This document shows positions 1-9,408 of a stretch of 64,000 nucleotides of DNA, piece after piece. The stretch is from Catalimonadaceae bacterium JC749 (GTDB taxonomy: Bacteria > Bacteroidota > Bacteroidia > Cytophagales > Cyclobacteriaceae): the NCBI GenBank assembly GCA_021730635.1, contig JAJNNC010000011.1, positions 124,001 through 188,000 of the forward strand, given 5' to 3'. The translations under genes and the position numbers were made by a program. Positions within the stretch are counted from its first letter, which is position 1, and the number at the start of each line of letters is the position of its first letter. The notes under the pieces were generated by a model, which was not told where the DNA came from, searched no databases, and worked only from the letters and a program-made list of their open reading frames with translations.

Positions 1-1
1 G

Positions 2-526
2 AGTCAGATGGGAAGACCCGATACTTTCATTTTAGTGTCGGGGATGGAACCTGTTTTCCGGCAATGCGAACCGGTGCTCAAAGTCTTTGGTGGAAACATC
101 GTGTACCTGGGTTCAGCAGTAGAGGCGGCTTCCGCCATGGATCTGGCGACACTTTCCTATCTCTATGGCGCCGTACTGGGTTTTGTACAAGGAGCTCACA
201 TGGCCGAGGCTTCGGGCATTGGGGTAGATACGTACAGCTCTTTGGTGGCAGACCTTACACCCACCTTCGGAGAGTTTTTGAAACACGAGGGAAACGTGAT
301 ACAGTCGGGTAATTATACGGTGTCTGAAAGTCCTTTGAAGATTTCTGTGGAAGCGACAGAAAGGATTTTACAACAGGCGCGTGAAGCCAGGCTCAACACG
401 GAGTTTCCGGCCTTGGCTGCCAGTCTGTTGAAAAGGGCAGCACTGGCTGGCTATGAGCAGGAAGAGCTGGCTGCACTCATCAAAGTGCTGCGCGAAAAAA
501 CAGATCAACCTACGACAGTAGCATGA
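2..526 (+). CDS. NAD(P)-dependent oxidoreductase, C-terminal part (imine-reductase / 6PGDH-like fold), 5' truncated by window edge
   Basis: The reading frame is open through the window edge (codons AGT CAG precede the first ATG at 8), so only the C-terminal portion of about 174 residues is visible. The sequence fits the helical C-terminal domain of the 6-phosphogluconate dehydrogenase / 3-hydroxyisobutyrate dehydrogenase superfamily. It has a remnant of the Rossmann half (ILVSGMEPVF, then VFGGNIVYLG) followed by a long helical stretch (AMDLATLSYLYGAVLGFVQG) and a C-terminal dimerisation helix bundle. The pattern resembles NADPH-dependent imine reductase / reductive aminase C-terminal domains more than classical HIBADH, because the usual catalytic-lysine motif GxxxKxxN is replaced by AMDLATL. 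The substrate is unknown. The stop is followed by about 600 bases without a convincing gene. Confidence 0.75.
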   Translation, partial: SQMGRPDTFILVSGMEPVFRQCEPVLKVFGGNIVYLGSAVEAASAMDLATLSYLYGAVLGFVQGAHMAEASGIGVDTYSSLVADLTPTFGEFLKHEGNVIQSGNYTVSESPLKISVEATERILQQAREARLNTEFPALAASLLKRAALAGYEQEELAALIKVLREKTDQPTTVA

Positions 527-736
527 CACCTTCCGGAAAGAAGCTCGACACTGCCGATGGCGGAAGCATCCTTATGGGGTTCACACGATGAATTCAATGC
601 CACTCAGCAGATCAGTATCCTGTGAACGGTAGTACCCATGCTTTTCTCCAGGTTGGTAAGCAGGAGGAGTATCGCATTCAAACCATTGCTTTACCTTTCC
701 GGAACCATTAACTAAATAAGCATGAAGATGGACTCA

Positions 737-772
737 AAGGAGCAGGCCTGTTTGACTGACAGCCTGCTTTTT
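737..772 (+). terminator. Candidate rho-independent terminator
   Basis: AGCAGGC (741-747) pairs perfectly with GCCTGCT (762-768). The stem can be lengthened on the outside by A-U and G-U pairs, and it runs directly into a T5 tract (768-772). It lies 210 bases downstream of the truncated oxidoreductase gene, with nothing coding between, so it could end that transcript. Confidence 0.5.
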
Positions 773-932
773 CCCGGGTACAGGCTTTTATCGGCTTGCT
801 GTTGAGGATGACTTTTTGACAACTTTCCTGTATTGCTGCCTGGGACAGTGCAAAACTCAGCATCTGGGCACACTCCTCCGGCAAATCATACGTATGCATA
901 GCCTTTATGAGGTTTTTGCTAATAAAATGTAA

Positions 933-960
933 TAAAAAATATAATTTATTATATTTTTTA
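933..960. repeat. Perfect 12-bp A/T inverted repeat with 4-base loop
   Basis: TAAAAAATATAA (933-944), loop TTTA, then its exact reverse complement TTATATTTTTTA (949-960). It contains only A and T and lies about 170 bases before the HD-domain gene. On either strand the hairpin ends in a T6 run, so it could be a bidirectional terminator or a symmetric protein-binding site. The sequence alone does not decide which. Confidence 0.55.
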
Positions 961-1126
961 GTAAAACATCCAGGAGTAAAAGGAAAATCCTTTGGAGCGA
1001 AGCCAATGGTAGCATCACCATCCCAGCAGCCTACCTGTGCAAAAAGCTATTATTTATTTTCATTACACTTTCTTCTTAAAAAAATATATATGTAAATTAA
1101 ATGTTGATACACCCCTGCTGAGGATA

Positions 1127-1702
1127 ATGCACTACCAAGAAGCTAAAGCTTACGCCATCAAAAGGTTAGAAGAAGAACTATCCGATCAACTGTATTACCA
1201 TAGCGTGCATCATACGCTTGATGTTTGTAACGCAACCGAAGAATTGGCCCTGGGTGAAAACATAGCGGGAGAGTCACTGATATTGGTATGCACAGCTGCC
1301 GCTTTTCATGATATCGGCTTTATCCATCAGTACCAGGAGCATGAAATCTCAAGCTGCCGGATTGCCGAAGCTTCGCTGCCCCGGTTTGGCTTTACGCAAC
1401 CACAAATAGAACAGATCAACAGCATCATTATGGCTACTCGTATGCCTCAAAATCCACAGTCGCATCTGGAGGAAATTATCTGCGATGCGGATCTGAATTA
1501 CTTAGGGCGCAAAGATTTCTTTAAAATAGCCGACACCTTACGGAAAGAATGGCTGGCTTACGGAATTGTCAATACAACCGATGATTGGGTCAACAAACAG
1601 ATTCAGTTTTTAGAACAACATCACTATTTTACTAAAACTGCTCAGGAGAAAAGAGATTTTCAAAAGAAAAAGAATCTGATGAAACTCAAAAAATTACAGT
1701 AA
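1127..1702 (+). CDS. HD-domain metal-dependent phosphohydrolase family protein
   Basis: About 191 residues. The HD-superfamily signature is complete: His28/His29 (SVHHTLD), the His61-Asp62 doublet (AAFHDIGF) and the late aspartate in CDADLNYLG (about residues 120-122). Members are metal-dependent phosphohydrolases or phosphodiesterases, often acting on nucleotides. An upstream in-frame ATG at 1037 would add 30 residues lying in A/T-rich sequence with no family similarity, so I take the ATG at 1127. It is followed 52 bases later by the transporter/HEAT/cNMP-binding gene on the same strand. Given that neighbour and the cyclase in this window, a role in cyclic-nucleotide turnover is possible, but this is inference only. 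Confidence 0.8.
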   Translation: MHYQEAKAYAIKRLEEELSDQLYYHSVHHTLDVCNATEELALGENIAGESLILVCTAAAFHDIGFIHQYQEHEISSCRIAEASLPRFGFTQPQIEQINSIIMATRMPQNPQSHLEEIICDADLNYLGRKDFFKIADTLRKEWLAYGIVNTTDDWVNKQIQFLEQHHYFTKTAQEKRDFQKKKNLMKLKKLQ

Positions 1703-1754
1703 ATTCTTTACCTTTTGTTTTCTATCATAGGTTGTGCCTCTATGGCCTGATCAG

Positions 1755-4700
1755 ATGAGGTATTCAGAAAAAATCAGCGATTTGTTGAACCTGCGAAAAG
1801 GAGAGGTGAGGGTGGTCACCATACTCATGCTGTATTCCTTTTTTCAGACAGGAGCCCTGGCCCTGTTCTTCACGGCAGCCAGTGCTATTTTCCTTACCCA
1901 GTATCCCATCAGCAGCCTCTCTTATGTCTATATGGCTACCTGTGTGTTGCTGCTGTTTACCAATTTGATCTATGGCTGGCTGAGCCGGTATTTTGAGGCA
2001 CGGCGGCTCATGCTGGCAGAGGTGGTGGTACTGTTGATCATGATTATCATTTTCAGGGTCGGGCTGGGTTACGGGCAGCTGGCCTGGCTGGCCTTTGGCC
2101 TGATTGTGTGGCACAGAGTGATGTCTGCTTATATGATTGCAGGGTTTAACCGGCTGGCCCTGCTGCTGTTTGACGTCAGACAAAGCAAAAGATTATTCGG
2201 GCTGATCACTTCCACAGAGACACCTGCCAACGGATTGGGCTATTGGCTGGCCTCCGGCCTGGTACCCCTCATCGGAACGGCTAATCTTCTGTGGATCTCT
2301 GCGATAGCCCTGCTCTTCGCCCTGGTATTTCTGACCCTCATCACTACCCGGAAAGAAGTGTTTATTTTTGAAGAAACAGCAGCAGAAGCCAACCTTATCG
2401 GAAAAATTGACCAGAAAGGGATCATCCGGAAATTTTTTACCACTCATTTTATCTTTAATCTGTCCGTTACCTGCCTGTTGGCAGTGATCACTTTTACCCT
2501 GATTGAATTCGCGTTCCTCAGTCAGGTGAACGAGAGATTCAGTAGCCAGACCGACATCGCCTTCTTTCTGGGTATGATACTGGGGTCGGGACAGCTGATT
2601 GCTTTTTGTATCAAAACTTTCTTATACGGTCAGGTGATGAGGCGCTTTGGCATCCGTATGGCTCTGTTTGCCCTTCCCTTTGTGTTGGTGATGGTCACCT
2701 TGTTTGGCGTTCTCAGTAGTTTATTGTCGGCCAACTCCTGGTGGCTGGCAGGGATCTGGGTGGTCATCATGCTGGTAAACGACACCCTCCGGTCTGCTTT
2801 GTACAATAATACTTTCATTTCACTACTTCAGCCGCTACCCAAAAGTCTTAAACTCATTGGCCTGGATATCCTCGGCAACATAGAGGCCGTGGCAGTAGGC
2901 ATCAGCGGGTTGGTACTGGTGGCCTTTAGCTCCATCACAGCCCTGTCACTCTATCATTTCAGTTTTTTCCTTTTATTGGTGCTGGCAGGCTGGATTTTTT
3001 CTATCAGGGGGCTCATTGTCAGATATATCCTTACCCTGGAAAAAGCGCTGAAAAAACGTATTCTGGAAGGCAGAATTTTACAGCTGAATGATCCGCAGAC
3101 CCGTTCCCTGCTGACCCGCAAACTGGATAGTCCTTATCCGGGAGAGGTATTGTATGCCCTGGATATTCTGGGCAAAGGCGACAGCGCCCAGCTGCCTACT
3201 TTGTTGAGAAACTTATTATCACACCCTTTTCCGGAAGTACGCACGGAAGTATTAAAAAAAATTGAAGCACTGAAGTTGTTGGATCTTCAGCCACAGATAG
3301 CGGAAAGAATAAGGCTGGAGGAAATTCCGGAGATTAAGAAGCGGGCCATACAGGTTTACTGTATACTGGGAGAAGACGCTGTGGTAGATGAAATCAGTCC
3401 GTTGCTGGACAGTCCGGAGCCAATGGTACAAACGGGTGCCCTGGTCGGATTGATCTGTTACGGGGGGATCAATGGGGTGATCATGGCGGGGCAGCAGCTG
3501 AACAAATACATCCATGCGCCGGAACCTGAAAAACGGGCCTTTGCTGCCTATGTGATTGGGGAAGTAGGCATACGGCATTTTTATCATCCGCTACTGCAAC
3601 TGGTAAAAGACGAAAATGTAGTGGTACGGAAAGCAGCTTTGAGAGCTTCCGGAAAGATCAACCACCCCGGTTTATATGCCGATATGTTGGAGGCTATCTC
3701 TTCTCCTGAGGTGTTTGAGGTGGCTGTCCAGGCGCTGATCCGTACCGGAGAAGGGGTGATCAACCTGTTCGAAGATGAGTTCAATAAGCCGGATTTTAAT
3801 CCGGTACGTTTGCGGAGGCTGATTTATATCTGCGGAAAAGTAGGCGGAGAAAAAGCCATCCAAGTATTGAAAAACAAACTGTATTTTAAAAATATTGAGG
3901 TAAGAAACCAGATTTTGCATTCGCTGGTCCTGTGTGACTACAACCCCAATTCATCAGAAAAAGAAGAAGTGTTGCGAACCATTTATGCGGAACTCTCAGA
4001 CGCTACCTGGTTTATCAATTGTATTGACGTGATACTGACGACCGCCACGGCCCGGGAACTGCGTTATTTTGTACTGCTCGTCCATGCCCTGGAAACAGAG
4101 TTATATCATCTGAAAAAACGGCTGCTTTTCCTCTTGTCCTATATTTATGATGCCAACGATGTGTTGCAGGTTTGGGAGAGTATGCAGATGCGTAATAAGG
4201 AGAAAAAAGCCAATGCGCTTGAAATTCTGGATGTACTGATTGCCAAAGAACTTAGCTCGCTCATTCTGCCTCTTTTAGAAGATTTTCCTGTAAGCCAGCA
4301 GGTAAAGATTCTGAATGCCCGTTTCCCTCAAAAAAGAATGGAACTGGCAGACTATCTGCAAAAGCTGATCAACCGGCAGGAGGTACCGGTCGTCAATATC
4401 TGGACACAGGCCGTGACTATTTACGTGGTCAGGCAGCTGCTGTTAATACCGCTGCTTCCGGAAGTGGTACTGGCGATCACTCATCCCAACCGGCTGGTCG
4501 CAGAAACAGCTTGCTGGGCACTGAATGGCTTTGATCCGGAAAGCTACGTCCGTTTTTTATCCTCCTTGAATCATCAAGCCACCTATTTCCAAGAAAAGAT
4601 ACAGAATACCATGAAAGAACCCACGACATCGAGACTACTGGCCGTAGAAAAGGTGATGGCCCTGAAAACTACCCGTATGTTTGCAGAAACTGCGGAAGAT

Positions 4701-5111
4701 ATTCTGGTGGATATTGCCGCTATCATGAAAGAAGTGGAGGTGCAGGCTGGTGAAAAAATTGTGCAAAAAGACGAAACAGGCACCTGTATGTTTATCATCT
4801 ATCAGGGTTCTGTCCGTGTCCATGACGGGGAACATACGCTGGCGGAGCTAAAAAACCGGGATTTTTTCGGAGAGTTTTCGCTGCTGGATACCGAACCCCG
4901 ATCGGCTTCCGTTACAGCCCTGGAAGATTCTCTGTTGTTGCGCCTGGATCAGCATGCCTTTTATGAAATCATGACCGACCGCATGGAAGTGATACGGGAG
5001 ATCATGAAAATTCTCTGCCGCCGGCTGCGCTACCAGAATAAGCTGGTGGCTGACATGAAAGAACAGCTAAGTCAGCATGTAGAGAAAAAAGAGCTGGAAA
5101 AACCTTCGTAG
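1755..5111 (+). CDS. Nucleotide-transporter-like membrane protein fused to HEAT-like repeats and a cyclic-nucleotide-binding domain
   Basis: About 1118 residues in three parts. Residues 1-440 form a polytopic membrane domain of about 10-12 hydrophobic helices, like the ATP/ADP translocase (NTT/Npt) branch of the major facilitator superfamily. Residues about 440-930 are soluble alpha-helical HEAT/armadillo-like repeats (for example PYPGEVLYALDILGK and HPFPEVRTEVLKKI). Residues about 985-1095 form a CRP/CAP-type cNMP-binding beta-barrel with an intact phosphate-binding cassette, FFGEFSLLDTEPRSASV, holding the usual Glu and Arg. A basic coiled tail follows. A GTG at 1734 would add seven residues; the ATG at 1755 is preferred. 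The gene ends 12 bases from the convergent kinase gene. Whether the membrane part transports nucleotides is unproven. Confidence 0.85.
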   Translation: MRYSEKISDLLNLRKGEVRVVTILMLYSFFQTGALALFFTAASAIFLTQYPISSLSYVYMATCVLLLFTNLIYGWLSRYFEARRLMLAEVVVLLIMIIIFRVGLGYGQLAWLAFGLIVWHRVMSAYMIAGFNRLALLLFDVRQSKRLFGLITSTETPANGLGYWLASGLVPLIGTANLLWISAIALLFALVFLTLITTRKEVFIFEETAAEANLIGKIDQKGIIRKFFTTHFIFNLSVTCLLAVITFTLIEFAFLSQVNERFSSQTDIAFFLGMILGSGQLIAFCIKTFLYGQVMRRFGIRMALFALPFVLVMVTLFGVLSSLLSANSWWLAGIWVVIMLVNDTLRSALYNNTFISLLQPLPKSLKLIGLDILGNIEAVAVGISGLVLVAFSSITALSLYHFSFFLLLVLAGWIFSIRGLIVRYILTLEKALKKRILEGRILQLNDPQTRSLLTRKLDSPYPGEVLYALDILGKGDSAQLPTLLRNLLSHPFPEVRTEVLKKIEALKLLDLQPQIAERIRLEEIPEIKKRAIQVYCILGEDAVVDEISPLLDSPEPMVQTGALVGLICYGGINGVIMAGQQLNKYIHAPEPEKRAFAAYVIGEVGIRHFYHPLLQLVKDENVVVRKAALRASGKINHPGLYADMLEAISSPEVFEVAVQALIRTGEGVINLFEDEFNKPDFNPVRLRRLIYICGKVGGEKAIQVLKNKLYFKNIEVRNQILHSLVLCDYNPNSSEKEEVLRTIYAELSDATWFINCIDVILTTATARELRYFVLLVHALETELYHLKKRLLFLLSYIYDANDVLQVWESMQMRNKEKKANALEILDVLIAKELSSLILPLLEDFPVSQQVKILNARFPQKRMELADYLQKLINRQEVPVVNIWTQAVTIYVVRQLLLIPLLPEVVLAITHPNRLVAETACWALNGFDPESYVRFLSSLNHQATYFQEKIQNTMKEPTTSRLLAVEKVMALKTTRMFAETAEDILVDIAAIMKEVEVQAGEKIVQKDETGTCMFIIYQGSVRVHDGEHTLAELKNRDFFGEFSLLDTEPRSASVTALEDSLLLRLDQHAFYEIMTDRMEVIREIMKILCRRLRYQNKLVADMKEQLSQHVEKKELEKPS

Positions 5112-5123
5112 ACGCCGGGCTGC

Positions 5124-7349
5124 TCAGGAGACCGGTAGTCGTACCACAAATTCGGTAAAGGTGCCTTCTTGGGAGCTTACCTGCAATTCACCATGATGCC
5201 CTTTCGTGACGATATCATAGCTCAGCGAAAGGCCTAGGCCGGTGCCTTCTCCGGTGGGTTTGGTGGTGAAGAAAGGCTGGAAGATTTTATGTTTTACAGC
5301 TTCTGCGATGCCGGTGCCATTGTCTCTGACATGGATTTCTACTCGGTTACCCACCTTCCGGGTGCTGACTTTTACCTCCGGTTGGTAACCATTTTGCATG
5401 ATCCTGCTCTTCTGATCGGTGGCATAAAAAGCGTTGTTGAGCAGATTCAGCAGCACCCTGCCCAGCTCCTGCGGTAACACCACCACCTTCTCAAGGGCGG
5501 GATCAAAGTCAGTGACTAGTGACACATTAAAGTCTTTGTCTTTGGCTCTCATGCCATGATACGACAGGCGCATATATTCTTCTGTCAACAGATTGAGGTC
5601 GGTGAGTTGATACTCACTCGCAGCCGTGCGGCTGTGCTCCAGCATACTCTTCACAATACGGTCGGCCCGCAGGCCATGGTGATGAATCTTCTCCAGATTT
5701 TGCTGCAGGTCGGCCAGAATTTCTTCTTCCACCTGCAAATCCCGCTTGTCTTTTCTGTTTTCCTCAAGCAGCTCTCCGATTAGCTCATGGCTCACATCGG
5801 CAAAATTGTTGACGAAATTCAAAGGGTTCTGAATCTCATGGGCGATGCCCGCGGTGAGTTCTCCCAGAGAGGCCATCTTCTCCTTCTGAATCAGTTGATC
5901 CTGAGTGGTCCTTAGTTCGGCCAGTGTGGTTTCTATCTCTTCTTTCTGATGCCGCAGCAACCGGTTGGCTTTTTGTTTGGTGCGGAAGGCATAAAAGGCC
6001 ACCAGGGCAATGATCAGGGTTAACAGCAGGCCGACCAGCAGAATGAGCTGGCGGGCACGCGTTGCTGCATCCTTCTGCGCTTGTGCTGCCTGCGTCAATT
6101 GCTGCTTTTTCTCAAATTCATAGTTCATGGTAAGCTCGGTAGCCTTGCGGATATTTTCTCTCCTTCGGATAGAGTCCGCAATTTCTGCAGAAGTTTTAAA
6201 GGCAGCGAGCGCCTGTTCGTAATTACCCGTTTTACTGTAACATTCGGACAGGTGAGCATAAGATTGGCCAATGTATTCATCAAAAGTATCGGCTCCTTTG
6301 ATGCCGTTGAATGCCTTTTCATAGTGGACAATCGCATGGTCATACCTTTCCTGCATTTTCAGGATCAGTCCCATGGCATTGTAAGCCTGGTAAATATTAT
6401 AAGGTTGTTGGGCATCTTCGGCGAGAAGGATAGCCTGTCGGGCGATTTTTTCAGCCTCCTCTAGTTTCTGCTGATTTGCTAACGCAATAGCCCCTTTGGA
6501 TAAACTGGCGGCTTCTATGCCAGGATCGCCCATCTCTTTTCCCAGTGAGGCAGCTTTTATGGCGTACTCGTAAGACTGAACGTATTCTTTTGTTTGTTCG
6601 TACAACGTAGCGAGGTTGGAATAGGCATATAATTCTACATTTTTTATACCCAGGGTCTTTGAAAGATTTAACGCTTTCAACAGTGACTCCTCTGCCCGTA
6701 GGGTATCGTTCATATTATTATAGACAAGCCCTATATTCAAGTATATATAGGTCTGTGACTTTCTGTTATTGATTGTCTCGTAATAGCTTAGTGCCTTTTG
6801 CAGATAGAAGAGGGCCTGCGTAAAGTTTGATTGCATCTGATAGCCGATAGCAATATTCTGATAGGCGAGATGTAACAATATATCGTCAGAGAGCTGTTGA
6901 GCCAGCTTGATGGTCTTTTCGTAATACTGAATAGAGCTATCGTACTTGCTCTGCATACCGTATAGCATACCATAGCTTTTGTAGAGTTCACCCAGGCCAG
7001 GATAGTCATGCAAAGAAATAAAAATCTTTTCTGCAATTTTCAGGTTTTCAGCCGCGGCACCATACTCTCCTTTAAAACAGTAACTAGTTAGCTGCCCGAT
7101 TCGGGCATACGCCTCACCTTTTTTATAGTTCAGTTTTTGAGCCATTTCGATCGTTTGCTGGCTGACGCTGAACGCCGAGTCAAGGTTAATCTCATTCAGG
7201 AAAGAAATTTTTTCGACGAGCAGGTCAATTTTAGCGGTATCTGAGGAAGCCTTTTGGATCAGCTGATCCAGACTGTCAATTTTGGTGCTTTGCGCATAGC
7301 CGGCCATGGGTAAAGCCAGCAGAAGTAATAGAGTAATCAGGTTTCTCAT
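5124..7349 (-). CDS. TPR sensor histidine kinase
   Basis: About 741 residues. A signal peptide (MRNLITLLLLLALPMAGYAQ) is followed by about 9-10 tetratricopeptide-like repeats to about residue 400, a coiled coil, one transmembrane helix near residues 433-455, and a HisKA/HATPase kinase. The phospho-acceptor is His504 in GIAHEIQNPLNF. ATP-binding boxes are NLLNNAFYAT (N), VRDNGTGIAEAV (G1) and GTGLGLSLSYDI (G2). The TPR domain is probably periplasmic. The start is the ATG at 7349; the frame opens at a TTG five codons earlier. It is last in a five-kinase series, 12 bases after the next TPR kinase, and has no receiver domain or adjacent receiver gene. Confidence 0.9.
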   Translation of the reverse strand: MRNLITLLLLLALPMAGYAQSTKIDSLDQLIQKASSDTAKIDLLVEKISFLNEINLDSAFSVSQQTIEMAQKLNYKKGEAYARIGQLTSYCFKGEYGAAAENLKIAEKIFISLHDYPGLGELYKSYGMLYGMQSKYDSSIQYYEKTIKLAQQLSDDILLHLAYQNIAIGYQMQSNFTQALFYLQKALSYYETINNRKSQTYIYLNIGLVYNNMNDTLRAEESLLKALNLSKTLGIKNVELYAYSNLATLYEQTKEYVQSYEYAIKAASLGKEMGDPGIEAASLSKGAIALANQQKLEEAEKIARQAILLAEDAQQPYNIYQAYNAMGLILKMQERYDHAIVHYEKAFNGIKGADTFDEYIGQSYAHLSECYSKTGNYEQALAAFKTSAEIADSIRRRENIRKATELTMNYEFEKKQQLTQAAQAQKDAATRARQLILLVGLLLTLIIALVAFYAFRTKQKANRLLRHQKEEIETTLAELRTTQDQLIQKEKMASLGELTAGIAHEIQNPLNFVNNFADVSHELIGELLEENRKDKRDLQVEEEILADLQQNLEKIHHHGLRADRIVKSMLEHSRTAASEYQLTDLNLLTEEYMRLSYHGMRAKDKDFNVSLVTDFDPALEKVVVLPQELGRVLLNLLNNAFYATDQKSRIMQNGYQPEVKVSTRKVGNRVEIHVRDNGTGIAEAVKHKIFQPFFTTKPTGEGTGLGLSLSYDIVTKGHHGELQVSSQEGTFTEFVVRLPVS

Positions 7350-7376
7350 AGAGCAAAAGGTCAAGTTAATAGCCTG

Positions 7377-9377
7377 TTAACTGTTGGATAATGAGGGATT
7401 TGCATTCGCCGGCAACCGAATCGTAAACTCGGCATATTCCCCTTCCTTGGATGCCACATTCATCTCTCCCCCATGCCCTTTCGTGACAATATCAAAGCTC
7501 AGCGACAGGCCCAATCCGGCGCCTTCCCCGGTAGGTTTGGTAGTGAAGAAAGGCTGGAAAATCTTCTGCTTCACTGCTTCTGCGATGCCGGTACCGTTGT
7601 CTCTGACACAGATTTCTACCTGATTTCCAATCTTCTTGGTACTGACCTTTACCTCTGGCAGATATCCATTGAGAGCAATCTTTCGCTTTTGTTCGGTAGC
7701 ATAAAAAGCATTGTTGAACAGATTCAGCAACACCCTACCTATTTCCTGGGGTACCACGTCTATTTTATCAATGCATGCATCAAAGTCAGTAACCAACGAA
7801 GCATTAAAGTCTTTGTCTTTGGCTCTCATACCCTGATAAGATAGTCGAAGGTATTCATCTGTTAACTTATTAAGATCGGTGAGCTGTTTTTCACCACTAC
7901 TGGTTCGGGCATGTTGTAACATTCCTTTCACAATGCTGTCGGCCCGATGACCATGATGGCGTATCTTCTCAAGGTTTATTTTGAGGTCAGTGAGAATTTC
8001 ATCTTCTATCTGCTCATCCCGCTCATCTTTTTTCTTTTCCTCCCACAGTTCTTCTACCAACTCACTGCTCACCTCCGAAAAGTTATTGACGAAGTTGAGT
8101 GGATTCTGGATTTCATGGGCAATACCCGCAGTGAGCTCTCCCAGCGAGGCCATCTTTTCTCTCTGGATCAGTTGGGTCTGGGTGGATTTCAGTTCGTACA
8201 GCGCATCGTCGGTTTTTGTTTTTTGTTGTTGTAATAAAGTATAAGCTTTCTGTTTCTGGTTGTTAATACGCCAAAGCACAAAAGCAATCAATAAGAAGGT
8301 GAGGGATGCAAAACCTACAGTGAATAATTTTACCTTATTTCTGTATTCAATATTGGCAATCTCCAGCATTTGCTGCCTCTGTTGTTCCTGCAATTTTAAA
8401 TTTTGCACTTTTTTTACCTCTTCCCCATTAAATAAACTGTCCTTGGTAGCAATACTTATTTCCAGATAGGTAAAAGCACTATCCAACTGTTTTTGTGCTT
8501 TAAATACATCCGCTAAAAAAGTGCTCGTTTCCAATACCTGTTTAAAGAAGGGGCCTTCCCTGGCTATCCATAAAGCTTTGCGTGCAAAATAAATGGCAGA
8601 ATCTATCATGCTGTTCTGATTGTAAATTTTTGCCAGTCCATAATAATTTGAGGCGAGCACTTCATTATCTGTAATTTCCTGAACGTAGGAAATGCTCCTG
8701 TGATAGTATTGTTTAGCAAGTTGAAAATCGTTTAAGAGCGAGTAAACGTCTCCATAAGAATTCATGATAGCCCCTATCAAATTTTTTTCTCCCAGGCGGT
8801 TACACAACACCTCGCTCTGGCGAAAGTAGTATAAAGCAGAATCAGCTTTTTCCATACGGAGATAAGTAGTGCCTAAACCGTATAAATCAAATAATATACC
8901 TGTGCTGTCTCCGGCAGTTTCATCCTTATTTTTTGCTTTAAAAAGATAGTGCAGGGCATGAGGGTAATCTTGTTGTTCCATATAAACGTTGGCTATATTG
9001 TAGTAATATACCGCAATATTATGTTGATCCTTCAAAGCCTCTTTCATCTGTAAGGCACGCAGATACATGTCTAATGCATTGGAATAATCGCCAACTACGG
9101 AATAAACATTTCCTATGGCATTGGTGCAGGTGGCTTCCCCTAGCTGATCATTTATTTTTTTGGCAAGTTCTAATCCTTTCAGTGCATATTGCAGCGCTGT
9201 ATCAGGATAGGATGATAAGTAGGCATAACTCAATCCTTCCAGAATCATCACCTGGAAATGATCTTCCCTGGCTCGGAGCAATTGTTTTTTTAAACTGTCT
9301 GTCTCAGTTTTCTGTGCCTGTACCTGCACAGCATGAGAAACATACATTGCCAACAAAAGCATCATCAGCTTTTTCAT
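7377..9377 (-). CDS. TPR sensor histidine kinase
   Basis: 666 residues with the same plan as the kinase downstream. There is a signal peptide (MKKLMMLLLAMYVSHAVQVQAQ), about seven TPR units (residues 40-310), a coiled segment, a single transmembrane helix at about 351-370 (LFTVGFASLTFLLIAFVLWR), and a HisKA/HATPase unit with His421, NLFNNAFYAT, DNGTGIAEAV and GAGLGLSLSFDI. The catalytic halves of the two TPR kinases are far more alike than their TPR halves, as expected when one transmitter module is spread among different sensors. The gap to the upstream 7TM-like kinase gene is 31 bases, consistent with one operon. Confidence 0.9.
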   Translation of the reverse strand: MKKLMMLLLAMYVSHAVQVQAQKTETDSLKKQLLRAREDHFQVMILEGLSYAYLSSYPDTALQYALKGLELAKKINDQLGEATCTNAIGNVYSVVGDYSNALDMYLRALQMKEALKDQHNIAVYYYNIANVYMEQQDYPHALHYLFKAKNKDETAGDSTGILFDLYGLGTTYLRMEKADSALYYFRQSEVLCNRLGEKNLIGAIMNSYGDVYSLLNDFQLAKQYYHRSISYVQEITDNEVLASNYYGLAKIYNQNSMIDSAIYFARKALWIAREGPFFKQVLETSTFLADVFKAQKQLDSAFTYLEISIATKDSLFNGEEVKKVQNLKLQEQQRQQMLEIANIEYRNKVKLFTVGFASLTFLLIAFVLWRINNQKQKAYTLLQQQKTKTDDALYELKSTQTQLIQREKMASLGELTAGIAHEIQNPLNFVNNFSEVSSELVEELWEEKKKDERDEQIEDEILTDLKINLEKIRHHGHRADSIVKGMLQHARTSSGEKQLTDLNKLTDEYLRLSYQGMRAKDKDFNASLVTDFDACIDKIDVVPQEIGRVLLNLFNNAFYATEQKRKIALNGYLPEVKVSTKKIGNQVEICVRDNGTGIAEAVKQKIFQPFFTTKPTGEGAGLGLSLSFDIVTKGHGGEMNVASKEGEYAEFTIRLPANANPSLSNS

Positions 9378-9408
9378 GATACTTTCATATTTTTGAGAAT
9401 AAAAAGCG

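Larger units (their letters stand above)
527..1126. other. 600-base non-coding gap
   Basis: No convincing gene. Short open frames on both strands have no recognisable composition or motif. The left half (about 530-710) has gene-like base composition but is interrupted by stops in all frames, so it may be decayed coding sequence. The right half (about 900-1110) is strongly A+T-rich. Two hairpins in the gap are listed separately. Confidence 0.6.

Noticed and set aside
708-899. 63-codon minus-strand frame in the first gap
   Set aside because: No motif, no ribosome binding site, and its stop overlaps an ordinary hairpin region; composition is not coding-like.
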